Positions 12,010 through 23,924 of a stretch of 64,000 nt of DNA are shown here, piece after piece. Position 1 is the first letter of the stretch; every line of letters begins with the position of its first letter. This DNA is from Conchocele bisecta (Eukaryota > Mollusca > Bivalvia > Lucinida > Thyasiridae): NCBI GenBank assembly GCA_029237695.1, contig CM055279.1, forward strand, positions 7,202,685 through 7,266,684. Reading direction: 5' to 3'. The notes under the pieces are model-generated. The model was not told the origin of the DNA. It saw only the letters and a list, made by a program, of their open reading frames with translations, and ran no database searches. Position numbers and translations under genes: made by a program.

Positions 12010-12262
12010 GTATGTCCGCTTAATCAGAGAATTGGAGCACGCGGTTGTGTGCTCTACATGGCCTACATATGAGGTGAAAGCACCACTGTGCTCCATAACT
12101 CGAATGTTATGTCTGTAAAGCAGACCTGCAGAAGTTACAAACGAAAATATTCGTGTTGATGTTCTGTGCTCGGGACAGGACAACACAACTAATCGTTTGG
12201 TTTGTAGGTTTGCGTTACAGACAGCCAATTCGAGTTAGGGAGCAGCCAGTGGTGGCAGTCAG

Positions 12263-12343
12263 TGTATTATATGCGACCAGTGTATATCTTAATCGGACCA
12301 CTATAGTGGTCCGATTAGGATATACACTGGTCACATATAATAC
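12263..12343. repeat. 81-bp palindrome
   Basis: GTATTATATGCGACCAGTGT runs into TATAGTGGTCCGATTAGG and back, with one or two mismatches, centred on GGACCACTATAGTGGTCC. It lies just after exon 2 in the long intron. Confidence 0.85.
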
Positions 12344-12710
12344 CATGTGAGTCTACTAGACCGTGGGATACCAATGCGCAGTCGAATTATGATTTACACT
12401 GAATGCCACCACTGGCTGCATACCACCGAGCTCACTCGGAAACACGGACTGTTTACGTCATGGTGATCAGAGTCTACAATGTTAACAGACAGAACCGAGC
12501 TCACTCGGGAAACGGACTATTCAGTGTATGTACATGCTGACAGAGTATACAGTGTTAACAGACGGAATCACAGCTGATCAGTGTTGTGAGCAGGTAGGTT
12601 TCTCTGAGTGGGTTCAGATCTGCGTCACACCAATGGTTTGTAACGTAGATTATTATATAGCAGTGTTCATGGTCGAGGGTTGATTTTAGGGCAGATATGA
12701 AAAACGCCAT
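12344..12710. repeat. Intron stretch with a partial local duplication
   Basis: ACCGAGCTCACTCGG followed by AAAC and CGGACT occurs twice, near 12426 and 12498. Shared downstream words include TGTTAACAGAC. No coding signal. Confidence 0.5.
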
Positions 12711-14942
12711 TGTCAAGGTCATTACCAAGGTCAGGAATGATAGAGACAAATTGTCTCCCCTATTATCATATGAACCAAGTATACTTCAATTGTTATGACG
12801 TTATGGCCAATATAGCTTGATCTGACGAACGAAAAGTGGTAACAATGCAGTTGAAGTGTCAGGGATAGGCTAGAGTAGATAAGTACACGTAGTCACTTAA
12901 TCACTTATAATGTACACTATATTACATGGGGAACACACAGGAATACATGATACATTGATATGCGAACATCTCTGTACTGTGCATGATACCATTCAATTAC
13001 AAGGTTGTAAGCCAATCGACTGTTATACTTTAACGCAACTTAAAAAGCTATAGACGAATAAACTCAGTATGTGGTATCTCAATGGTCCCGTAGTGGACAA
13101 TAGTATGAATGCACAAGTACTTTGATGATCGCTAATCAAAGTGAAATAACATACAAGTATAACATGGCAGAACGAACATTGGAGGACAAATGACAATCAT
13201 CTGAGCTACCCAAGTGCTGGCGTATCTCAATAGATAGTGGTAACCTGTGAGTATCAAGGTCCCAAGGTCTGCCTCACCCGCAGTATGAGGTCTAGTCACC
13301 AATATGGCTATTATCCAACTTCAAGTGGATTAATCCATAAACAATATATGTAGTCTTACTACAATCCCTTAGCCATGATATGCCATGATAGGAGTATTAC
13401 CATACACTATAAAAGTATACATATGTATTGCCTATGCAATGTATTTCCAAAGTCTGAATGTCATAAGTCAAAACCGGATGTGGTTACATCACATGATAGT
13501 CAATAATGATAATGTTCCGGAAGCTGGTACCGGAAGTAAAGTTCCACAGGTAGTATTATTTCCGGAAATGGTGGACCAGATGTAAAGTTCCTAAGGTATC
13601 ACTCGACTGTAGCAACCCGGATGTGGTGGACCGGATGTAAAGTATCCATGGTGAATCAATGGGTTGTAATACCGGAAGTGGTAGACCGGATGTAAAGTTC
13701 CGATATAATACAAATGGCGATTATCACGTTGGCTAAGACGCCGGGAAACGTTTCACATGGGTGGCATTCAACTCGGTGGTAGTATAATGATATGATATGT
13801 GTGTATGGCGTTTCATTTCACTAATCTATGGCTGTGACTGTCTACTGAACGCGATGTAGCTATCACACACTGCTCTATACAGGCCTGTACCCGGAGCTGC
13901 TACACACATTGCGCCAGACAGACGTACGGACACTCGGACGACCTGGTACTCTGCACTGACTGGGGTCTGCCCTCAACGAGTGGACCAAAACGTCCAATGT
14001 GGCTCGCTGTAGCGATCTGAAGAGGCTACACAAATGAAATGTGTCTCCAATTACTGGACGAATACGCACAGACAGACAGACAGGATGCACAATGGACTAA
14101 AACGGGAATCGAACAACTGAAATCACAGCTGAAATAAAATGTTGTAGGTACATACCAAAATCCTCCGTGGCACTGGTGAATACAGTAATATTCTTCTGTT
14201 ACCAGCAAATATGTGTCCCACCAACACATAGCGAGACATCGCTTATATACGCACCAGTGAAACCACGCACGGAATAATGAATATGCCTACCCCTCGTTCG
14301 ACATCTCACATAAATATTACAAAACCATGGTTTTTGCCATTTCACCCGTGGGTTATATTTGGCATAAATATATGTTCCCACGCCATAAATTCAACCAAAC
14401 TAGTGTACAGCCCTCGTGGAATAAATACCATCCAACATGGTATATCCCACACTACCATAAATCTGTACACTATAGACCCAGATCTCATAATCCGAAATCT
14501 ACTCGACTGGTCTCGACATGCGAAGGTCGCTTTTTGGCTCTGCCAAACCCCTCCATATCGGTCCTACGGGCTGTATGCTCAAATGAGAGTGTAGCACATA
14601 CTAAACTCAAATATCGTGGTCATTTACGGAAATATCACGACACAAAGCATCACCAGTATGGGATCTGATATATCCGTGTTGGCCAGTACCAGGCTATGCT
14701 GAAACACTAACCCGTAGCATACATAACAGGGCAAACCATGGAATGGTCTGCGCTATATACTGGCTTCACCTACAGAAGGTCCCTTATCTGGTTAACAACT
14801 GACACGCGGACAAACTCGGTTGGCACGGATAGTGGACATCCGTAATACTCAAAAGGGGTATTTTCCCTAGCGAAACCAGCACACGCAGTCAACGAGTTCT
14901 CTACCACACACATGCATAGTCTGTGGCAAATATGGCGTGACA
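12711..14942. mobile_element. 2232-bp TG...CA element, copy B (solo-LTR-like)
   Basis: It starts TGTCAAGGTCATTACCAAGG and ends ATGGCGTGACA, and is almost identical to copy A over its whole length. Unlike copy A, the flanks GCCAT and TCAGT do not form a target duplication. It may therefore be one end of a larger rearranged element, or a recombinant. A trace of retroelement integrase lies 240 bases downstream on the same strand, which fits an LTR but does not prove it. Confidence 0.75.
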
Positions 14943-15069
14943 TCAGTAAAACATTGCTCATAAAATAGACGTGTATTTAAATCCGCAAAAAGGACACGCA
15001 TAAACGTATTTCCACCAATACAACATAAGCCCCGTTATTACACGCACATTGTACATGGCAAATGTACAT

Positions 15070-15145
15070 GCTAAATCACAGGTATGTAAACATCACAGGT
15101 GTGTGAAATCACAGGTATGTGGAATCACAGGTATGTGAAATCAAT
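15070..15145. repeat. Short tandem repeat, about 18 bp unit
   Basis: Units of the form AATCACAGGTATGTGG repeat about four times with point differences. Confidence 0.6.
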
Positions 15146-15184
15146 AGTACGCACAACAATACAAAACAGTACCACACATCACAA

Positions 15185-15351
15185 ATATACAATTATACGG
15201 AATCCAGAATGTACAAGAATGCACGTGTCACTCGACAGCCATATCATAAACTAGATATATTTGGTGCAATACATACCAGACCAGAAATGTGTAATACATA
15301 TATAGTGATCGTGGTTGATGATGTCACCAGATATCCTGAGGCGAGAGCTTA
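15185..15351 (+). pseudogene. Retroelement integrase core remnant
   Basis: The reading ends KLDIFGAIHTRPEMCNTYI then VIVVDDVTRYPEARA. This resembles the first catalytic block of an LTR-retrotransposon integrase core, where an Asp sits in a V-V-D-x-x-T-R-Y-P-E-A context. It is followed at once by a stop. Neither the zinc-binding N-terminus nor the later catalytic residues are present. The fragment may belong with the upstream TG...CA element or with the gypsy remnant at 20.3 kb. Confidence 0.5.
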
Positions 15352-15492
15352 ATAAAACAGCGAGTGTGTTAAACACGGAGTAGAGACATTTGTTGAGGTT
15401 TTTTTGTTGACATTCACAATTTTGATTTGAGAAGGCAGTTCACTTCTGAGGTAATGAAATAGATAAGCAATGTTCTATAGATAGTTCCCAGT

Positions 15493-15883
15493 GGCCTATT
15501 TCACCAACATTGCAAAGTATACTTATCTAGCAAAGTATACTTTGAGGGAGAAATTTTCAATTTAAGGATTAATTTATTAATTTTTATTATACTGAATTTA
15601 TTACATTATCACAGCCATTTTGAGTATACTTTGAGGGAGAAATTTTCAATTTAAGGATTAATTTATTAATTTTTATTATACTGAATTTATTACATTATCA
15701 CAGCCATTTTGGCTGTGATAATGTAATAAATTCAGTATAATAAATCTGCATACTTTTAATCATCAAGTATATTCATTTGTTAGTTCTATATGACATAATG
15801 CATTTCGTGAAAAATAAATGATTACTCCCTAAAAGTATACTTTACGAGATAAGTATACTTCGCAATTTTGATGAAATCGGCTA
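15493..15883. mobile_element. Family G MITE with an internal 89-bp tandem duplication
   Basis: Ends are GGCCTATTTCACCAACATTG and its inverted partner, each carrying two AAGTATACTT motifs. An 89-bp unit at 15535-15623 is repeated at 15624-15712 with almost no change. The related copy at 47381-47682 has only one unit. Confidence 0.8.
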
Positions 15884-16157
15884 ATGATGTGCTAATATGA
15901 CATGGAGTAGTTTCATTGCCAGCCACCATCTTTGTGGGAAAAACTAAATGTACCAGATAGAGAAACTTTTGATATTGAATATACATATTGTATACTCTGA
16001 TATTAATTTTAGTACTTAAATAAATATATTTTGTTCAAACAAAGCATATGTAAAGGCAACGGGGTTGTTTTATTTGTAGCACAATTCAGTAATTCCCATA
16101 CTGTGATTATTTCCAATATTTGTCAATATGATCTAATGGAATGCCGTCCTCCAAAAT

Positions 16158-19054
16158 ATGGAAGGGGATATCCGCCACTACATTGCATGCTGCTTCATGA
16201 CAATGCCGTCGACCATTGTTACATGTCAAATATGTACTGCGGCTACTCGTTACTGCTTAATGACAACACAATCGTGCAGTATTACATTTCACATTGCATA
16301 CCTCGATTGGCTATTTGACATTGTTACATGTCATCCTGCAACTTGGCTATATACTACGGCTTAGTGACAACTCCATCTTGCATTATTACATTGCATATTG
16401 CATACCTCGATTGGGTATTTGACATTGGTACATGCCATATTCGGCCATGTGTCATTCTGCTTACTGCCTGCTGGGATGCGTATATGACTATATGAATTCC
16501 GCCGAATGACGCATGCAAGCACGCAGAATGGCCATGTCAGAATATGAAATGGCCGAATGAGGGATGCCAGCATCGCAGTAAGCCGAATGAAACATCGCAA
16601 AATGTGCAACGCCCCCTGTTGTCATAATGGGAACGCTTCCATTATGACGCCAGGTACGCCAGGTGGCGCTCCAAAATAAGTAGTTACCCCCCTTCATAAC
16701 CATAACCTCCATTTGCAAACATGAACACTTATTTATATTGGTAAGCATTTTTAGCGCGCCTTCCGAAGTAAGGAGTGTTTATGGATTACCCTCGGCGTCG
16801 TAGGCGTCCGTCCATCCGTCCGTCCGTCTGTCCGTCTTCAAAAATTAGAAACATTAACGCTCTGGTAAATGGCCTATTGTTTCTGTTTCCTTGCTTGGAA
16901 ATGGTTCTCTAAAGCTCTGTGACAAATCCACGTATATGCCACCCCTTCTAAGCCCAGGGTCAAGGTCACATTCCGAAACCTTAACCCTCGGGTAAATGGC
17001 CTATATTTTATGTTTCCTTGCTTGGATCTACTTCATATTTCACACACGCATTGCTCCACGGGTCCTCTACTGCCGTGTGACAAATCCACTTCCTTGCCGC
17101 CCCTTCTAAGCCCAGGGTCAAGATCACATACTCCGTGCATTCCGAAACCTTAACGCTTGGGTAAATGGCCTATAGTTTCCGTTTCCACGCATTGCTCCAA
17201 GTGTCCTCTACTGCCCTTTAACAAATCCACGTCCGTGCCACCAGTTCTAAGCCCAGGGTCAAGGTCACATACTTTTTGCATCCCGAAACCTTAACGCTTG
17301 GATAAATGGCCTATATTTTATGTTTCCTTGCTTGGATCTGCTTCATATTTCACACACGCATTGCTCCACTGGTCCTCTACTGCCCATTGACAAATCCACG
17401 TCTGTGCCGCCCCTTCTCAGCCCGGGGTCAAGGTCACATACTGTGTGCATCCCGAAACTTTACGCTTGGGGTTAAGGGCTATTTTTTATGTTTCCTTGCT
17501 TGGATCTGCTTCATATTTCACACACGCATTGCTCCACGGGTCCTCTACTGACCATTGACAAATCCACGTCTGTGCCCCCCTTCTCAGCCCGGGGTCAAGG
17601 TCACATACTGTATGCATGCTGCAACCTTAACGTTCGGGTAAATGGCATATATTTTCTGTTTCCTAGCTTGGATCTGCTTCATATTTCACACACACATTGC
17701 TCTAATGGTCCTCTATTGCCCTGTGACAAAGCCACGTCCGTGCAGCCCCTTCTAAGCCCGGGGTCGAGGTCGCAAACTTTGTGCATCCCGAAACCTTAAC
17801 GTTCGGGTAAATGGCCTATATTTTCTGTTTTCTTGCTTGGATCTGCTTCATATTTCACACATATTGCCAACTGGCCCTTACGTGGCCCGTCAACTGCCCG
17901 ACATCTTCATGTGACCTAGGCATAAACTGTCAATGCTAGTATTATACCAAGGGTATTACAAGAGTTGTCAGAAGACAACGAAGCGCGCCTGGTGGTGCTT
18001 GATCTTGGAAAACATAAATTATAACAACTTTTTACCTTGACCTTAGAGGTGAAGTATGTAGCAAGGAAATTTACCCGAGTGTTAAGGTTTCGGGATGCTC
18101 AAGGATTTGTGACCTTGACCCTGGGCTTAGAATGGGCGCACTGACGTGGATTTGGCACAGGGTGGTAGTGGACCCTTGGAGCAATGCATATAGGCCACTT
18201 ACCCGAACGTTAAGGTTTCGGAATGTACACAGTATGTGACCTTGACCCTGGGCTTAGAAGGGGTGGCATGTACATGGATTTGTCACAGGGCGGTGGAGAA
18301 CCATTGGAGCAATATGTGTGTGAAATATGAAGCAAATCCAAGCAAGGAAACAGAAAATATAGGCCATTTACCAGAGCGTTAAGGTTTCTAATTTTTGAAG
18401 ACGGACGGACTGACAGACGGACGCAAGGACGCCTACGACGCCGGGGGTATGCCATAAGCACTCCTTCCTTCGGAAGGCACGCTAAAAATGCTTACCAATA
18501 TAAATAAGTGTTCATGTTTGCAAATGGAGGTTATGGTTATGAAGGGGGGTAACTACTTATTTTGGAGCGCCACCTGGCGTCATAATGGAAGCGTTCCCAT
18601 TATGACAACAGGGGGTGTTGCACATTTTGCGATGTTTCATTCGGCCTACTGCTTACTGCGATACTGGCATCCCTCATTCGGCCATTTCATATTCTGACAT
18701 GATACATTCTGCGTGCTTGCATGCGTCATTCGGCGGAATTCATATAGTCATATACGCATCCCAGCATGGCAGAATATGGCATGCAACAATGTCAAATAGC
18801 CACTCGAGGTATGCAATATGCAATGCAATAATGCAAGATGGAGTTGTCATTAAGCAGTATTGTATAGCCAAGATGCAGGATGACATGTAACAATGTCAAA
18901 TAGCCAATCGAGGTATGCAATGTGAAATGCAATAATGCACGATGGAGTTGTCATTAAGCAGTAACGAGTAGCCGCAGTGCAGGATGACATGTAACAATGG
19001 TCGACGGCATTGTCATGAAGCAGCATGCAATGTAGTGGCGGATATCCCCTTCCA
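16158..19054. mobile_element. 2.9-kb giant foldback element with internal tandem repeats
   Basis: The left arm, from ATGGAAGGGGATATCCGCCA at 16158 to about 16890, is the reverse complement of the right arm from about 18360 to 19054. Both arms contain GGCGTCGTAGGCGTCCGTCC-type tracts and a GAATTCCGCCGAATGACGCA block. Each arm carries imperfect ~110-bp internal repeats with TACCTCGATTGGCTATTTGA. Between the arms are about six direct units of roughly 168 bp (16850-17870) with CCTTAACG, GGGTAAATGGCCTATA and CAAGGTCACATA. About three inverted units (18030-18400) follow. No transposase is visible. Confidence 0.85.
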
Positions 19055-19792
19055 TACCTACATGGCCTACAGTGTTCATCTGTATCCACCAAAGGGTAGT
19101 AACTTTTACTGATGTGAGAACTATGTATTCATTAATAAGCACTTGACAACATTACTATATCATCCGGCTATTAATGAACTACTTGCATCGTTGCATCAGA
19201 TTTGAAACAAATAACAAAATGCTCTGCAGCATATGTGAGGACAGAAATATCGACTGATGGACCAAGTTAATATTGGATATACGGTACTTTTCCTGTTAGC
19301 CACTTATCATAATAAACTACTCTTGCATTGGACTGCCCATATGTAGTTGTACTAAATGTGGGGACAGTTACTTATTGATAATAAGGTTAAGTGGAAACTC
19401 TCTAGCCAATCCCGTTATTATTCCCGACCCATTTGGGCTCACTGATTATGTTGTGCGTGGGTTACCGTCTCGCATTTGGGCTCACTATTATACCATGCGA
19501 ACATGCTGAATTAATACATAGTTCGGAGACCAGAAGAAGGGCCGCAGCCAGAATATGTCTACAATGGTGTTATAACTCAGGTATGTGTTGGCGTTATTGA
19601 ACCTGAAATGTAGGACCAATACAGAGATGACATGAATGTCACAATTATTATTACCTATGTGACGGGCGTCTATAGAGGATATACAGACATCCAAGGATCT
19701 AGACACAGACACACAGATGGGGATAAGATAATTTAGTTATACAATTGACATAATTCTATCCTCACATATTTACCAGGAAGTACAGATGTAGT
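19055..19792. other. Intron sequence, nothing recognised
   Basis: A small local repeat (CATTTGGGCTCACT) occurs near 19430-19490. No gene or known element is visible. Confidence 0.4.
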
Positions 19793-20150
19793 ATAGGAAA
19801 TAATGGCATTTTTTTTGGAATTTATCGTGGTATAAACTTTGAAAAGTCGCAGGAATACTGGACGAAGGCCGGAAGGCCTTCGTCCAGTATTCCCCCGACT
19901 TTTCCAAGTTTATATCCCCGATAAATTCCACAAAAAAGGCCATTCATTCCTTATAATTCCAGCATTTGAAATAAATTAATCAAGAAAATGTGTTTATTTT
20001 CTGTTTTCTTAAGAATTATTTTATCTGCGCCTCACGGTTATGGAAAGTAGTTCGGCGTGGGAGTTTACTGGGATATAAATTTTGGACAGAGACTTGCTAC
20101 GGGCCAATCAAATGTTAGGGAATTGCATAAATATTTTTGTGCTGGAATTA
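19793..20150. mobile_element. Family E hairpin-plus-tail element, copy 1
   Basis: A hairpin arm GGAATTTATCGTGGTATAAA... folds on itself at GGCCGGAAGGCC. It is followed by TATAATTCCAGCA and a ~200-bp non-palindromic tail ending TGCTGGAATTA. The tail is bounded by inverted copies of TAATTCCAGCA. Other copies are at 26502, 30554 (inverted) and 42828. Confidence 0.85.
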
Positions 20151-20295
20151 TTGGAATATAAAGTTCATACGAATCAGTCAATTCTCGAACATATTCTCTG
20201 GCTCATTCTTTGCAGAATATTATGCGATCTGACGTGCCACCCATGTTACATGTGGGAAATATAGCCCCCTTAATTCCTAGTTTGCATATCTAGTT

Positions 20296-21225
20296 GTCAT
20301 GGTTAAGAACTTTGATTGGAGTTGCAGTTTCTGTTCTGATTTTTGCAAATTAAGTGTAACCCAGAAGACGTTTCCGTGAGACTGAGACAAAGTCAGTACT
20401 TTACAAAAATCGACGTAAGTAAAGGCTACTGGCAAATATAAACTAAATATTCCAGCGGCAGTTACCTGCATGTATCATCACATCGGAAGGTTTGTATCAG
20501 TTTAAAAGATGCAATTTTGTTTATTTGAGTTCCATATTGTCTTTGTTGGATGATATGATGAGGAAGTTTCTACATGGAATGAACCACACTGAGATGATAT
20601 TTGAGTTCATACTGAAGCATGACATGAACACGTACATATTCTCACTGAATTGTTGTCTACGTTGATAGCAGAAGCAGCAGGAGTGAAAGTAACTATGCTA
20701 TTCTTCTATGGATATTGTGGGACATGTTATTGTAATTGGACGCATGAAACAATTTGCAGAATATGCAGGCGTGTCCACATTTCGAGACAAAGAAACAATT
20801 GCGTGCGATAATCTCTTCGTTTGATAACCTCCGAACGTATGTTCCAACTTTCAGTTTCATCGCATCACCTCTGACGAAGCTGACCAATCAGGGACAACCA
20901 ACGAATGTATATTGTGGTGCAGAGCAGGAATGCAAGAATGTCCATTCCAGAACTTGGTTCAGATTGTGACTCAGTAGACGTATTTAGATTTCCATAGGCA
21001 TTGAGAAGCAGCATATATTACGCACAATACATCAGCTAGCATTGTAGCGTATTACATGAGTACGATGGAGAGGTGCTTCCGTTGCCTATATGAGTAAGAA
21101 CTTGCTGATCCGGGAAAGGGCATACGTGTGGATAGAGCGTTCGTGTTTATCGATAGCGTGTCCGGTACAGACGTTTCAGACATACTTGCATGGCCATGAA
21201 TTCATCCTGGAAATTCACTCAAACT
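20296..21225 (+). pseudogene. Gypsy-type RT-RNase H remnant
   Basis: Fragments in the right order but several frames resemble a gypsy-like pol. QYFTKIDVSKGYWQI (first catalytic Asp of RT) is near 20395-20440, GLYQFKR near 20490 and MMRKFLHGM near 20560. KKQLRAIISSF...YVPTFSFIASPLTKL (RT connection) is near 20790-20880. YDGEVLPVAYMSKNLL...VQTFQTYLHGHEFILEI (RNase H) is near 21060-21225. The YIDD region is not intact, stops and frameshifts are frequent, and no LTRs are recognisable beside it. It is an old, dead copy in the long intron of the Ig-mucin-LDLa gene. Confidence 0.8.
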
Positions 21226-21719
21226 GAAAGACACTGTGTGACATGATCAATGTCAATATTTCAGTTTGTCTTCCCTTCTAACATGTTGTTTATGTGGTGG
21301 CCACCAGTGCATACTGTGATATGTGTGTGACTGAAATATCACAGATAGCGGTCACGATGAATGTAGACACAGTCAGCCTAATCACCGGCACATTTAATCA
21401 GCACCAAAATGTGTATGTTTCAAATGAACCGTTGTAGACTATTACCAGGCTTGCATTGATATTGCAAATTAACCATGAACTGGACAGAATCAAACGTCAA
21501 TTTACTCCAGTCACATTATATTTTAGTTTTACAGTTTGAAAACTACATTGATGGCGTCAGAGTGAAACGCGCAATGATTACAGCTAATTAACAAATATGA
21601 TTGTTAATTTTACATGCGGTTGTCAGCATTAATTTCATATTATCAACATGTATAATTTAATGAAATAAAAACAGCGTTTGTCAGTGTTCTTTAAATAAAA
21701 CATGCAAACATTATTTTAG
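21226..21719. other. Intron sequence, AT-rich
   Basis: No coding or repeat signal was seen beyond the end of the gypsy remnant. Confidence 0.4.
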
Positions 21720-21865
21720 GATTCACAGCCATCTCCGAAAGTTCAGACGCCCCAGTGTGCTGACCATCCGAAACATGCTACGCAGTGATCAAGGTCTCTA
21801 CACGTGCATCGGATGGTTGGGGTGGAAAAAGGGGTGGGTGAAGAAAAAAGTCTACTTGGATTACG
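21720..21865 (+). CDS. Exon 3: second half of the Ig-like domain
   Basis: A TTATTTTAG acceptor opens a 146-base exon that accepts in phase 2 (matching exon 2) and ends at GTAAGG in phase 1. It encodes RPSVLTIRNMLRSDQGLYTC, then IGWLGWKKGWVKKKVYLDYG. L-x-I-x-N...D-x-G-x-Y-x-C is the diagnostic E-F strand pattern of Ig domains, pairing with the Cys in exon 2. The basic GWKKGWVKKK insert before the G strand is unusual. The phase match across a 9.7-kb intron is good evidence that exons 2 and 3 belong together. Confidence 0.8.
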
Positions 21866-22301
21866 GTAAGGTAGAACTAGTCTAGATGTTTGACTATCCC
21901 TTCAGGCAAAGTAAATATATCGATATAAATACATGACAAAGACAAACAAATAAATCGATCGGCATTACAAAAAATCACATGGTCTCAGATATCAGTAGAA
22001 ATGTATGCATTTGTAAGTAAAACGATAAGTTAATTATATGGACACCCCCCCCCCCCCCAATAAAATCCCTTTCCCGCAGTATAAATCGGCGTTTCTGATA
22101 CAGGCAATTTTCATTATTGGAACTTTTGTTTAGGAATGTACGAAAATTCCATTCGCCTGATAACAATCGATAGTGCTTGTTAGAAGTATGTCGGGTGTTT
22201 CATTGATGACATACTGATCTCGATCTACGTTTGTTAGACCACATTTCCCCAGTCTCATATTCGCCACATATAAGCGCATGGATGATCTCCATTTGTTTTA
22301 G
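21866..22301. other. Intron 3
   Basis: It contains a run of about 14 C near 22045 and a partial family C copy (TTAGAAGTATGTCGGGTGTT) near 22175-22270. It ends at a TTGTTTTAG acceptor. Confidence 0.55.
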
Positions 22302-23469
22302 CTACTACAGAAAAAACAACTACCGCTGCAACAGCGCCTATAATTCCGCCACGAAATGCGACAACGACTCCTAATTAGAACATCTAAACCGACAACGCGC
22401 TTAAAGATGACACCTAAACGCACAGCAACCATAAAGACGACCCCTAAACCGACCACAACCACAAAGACGACGCATATACCGACAACGACCGCAGAGATGA
22501 CCCCTAAACCTACAACGACCGCGAAGACGACACACCAGCTCACAACTATCGTAACGACGACCCCTAAACCGACAACGACCGTTACGACGACCCATACACC
22601 GACAACGACCGTAACAACGACCCCTAAGCCGACAACGATAGTAACGACGACCTCTAAACCGATAACAACAGTAAATACGAACCCTAAACCCACTACAACC
22701 GTAACGACGACAACGACAGTACATACTACCCCAAAACCCACAACAACAGTAACGGAAACCCCTAAGCGGACAACGATCGTAACGACGACCCCTAAACCGA
22801 CAACGACCGTTACGACGACCCATATACCGACAACGACCGTAACGACGACCCCTAAACCGACAACGATCGTAACGACGACCCCTAAACCGATAACAACAGT
22901 AAAGACGAACCCTAAACCCACTACAACCGTAACGACGACAACGACAGTACATACTACCCCAAAACCCACAACAACCGTAACGAAAACCCCTAAGTGGACA
23001 ACAATCGTAACGACGACCCCTAAACCGACAACGACCGCTACGACGACCCATATACCGACAACGACCGTAACGACGACCCCTAAGCCGACAACGATCGTAA
23101 CGACGACACCTAAACCGATAACAACAGTAAAGACGACCCCTAAACCCACTACAACCGTAACGACGACAACGACAGTACATACTACCACAAAACCCACAAC
23201 AACCGTAACGAAAACCCCTAAGCCGACAACGATCGTAACGACGACCCCAGAACCGACAATGACTGCAAAGACGATACCAAAAAGCACCACTACTATAAAT
23301 ACGACCACTAAACAGACAACGACCGCAAAGACTACCCCTAAACCGACAGAGACCGTACAGACGATCCCTAAACCGACAACTACTGTCACGGCGACACCAA
23401 AACCCACAACAACGACTATACAGACCACGCATAAGGCGGCAACAGCGACTGCAATGTCCAGCACTGCAA
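22302..23469 (+). CDS. Exon 4: Thr/Pro-rich mucin-like repeat region, with a one-base frameshift
   Basis: The exon encodes about 388 residues dominated by TTPKPTTTVTTT-type units, a composition expected to carry dense O-glycans and form a stiff extracellular stalk. A 228-bp (76-residue) super-repeat is marked by VHTTPKP at 22721, VHTTPKP at 22949 and VHTTTKP at 23177. Joined in phase 1 from exon 3, it reads ATTEKTTTAATAPIIPPRNA then meets TAG at 22376-22378. The long open frame is shifted by one base. Dropping one T at 22375-22376 restores a single frame through to the GTAAGT donor at 23470, which then ends in phase 1 and matches exon 5. It is either a sequencing or assembly indel or a recent inactivating mutation. 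Confidence 0.72.
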
Positions 23470-23924
23470 GTAAGTTTGCATTTTACATGATTTATTCGAC
23501 CATATTGTGAGAACAAACCTTACCTAAGGCAAGATGACGGCGGATATTTCTTGCAGCGATATGTAGCATATTGTTGTCCAGATGGCAGTCTGATAACTTC
23601 TGGATTCTGCGGTGCGGGTCACGTCCACTGTTTGTGCTCTATGCCGCAAATCAATAAGTCACCGAAGGAACTTGTATAAATATTGTAACGCCGATGACGT
23701 CTGGGTCAGAAGGTGTTGTTATAAGTGGGGTAATTTGCCAACATTATGTAAAATATTCAGTAAGTCAATCTACATTAGCTATATTTCATGTGCATACATG
23801 TACACCGTCTCAGCATATTTAAATTGCCACTGAGCTCTACATGTTAAGTCCCTCGGCTTGGAGTTGAATATTTCTCCATCATAGTACCATATCATCCATG
23901 CGGCCAATATATCCCAGACAAATA
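23470..23924. other. Intron 4, first part
   Basis: A Cys-rich open stretch (YCCPDGSLITSGFCGAGHVH) after a good-looking TTTCTTGCAG at 23556 could be a decayed exon. Its phase does not fit the neighbours and it soon hits a stop, so it is not called as coding. Confidence 0.35.

Noticed and set aside
22298..23516. Long antisense ORFs opposite the mucin exon (hydrophobic VVVGLGVVV type and Cys/Arg-rich type)
   Set aside because: They are the mirror of the ACG/ACC-rich Thr codons of the sense repeat, and splice phases support the sense strand.
23556..23740. Cys-rich open stretch after a TTTCTTGCAG site between the mucin and LDLa exons
   Set aside because: It does not fit phase 1 on the left, hits a stop after about 40 codons, and direct exon 4 to exon 5 joining already works.
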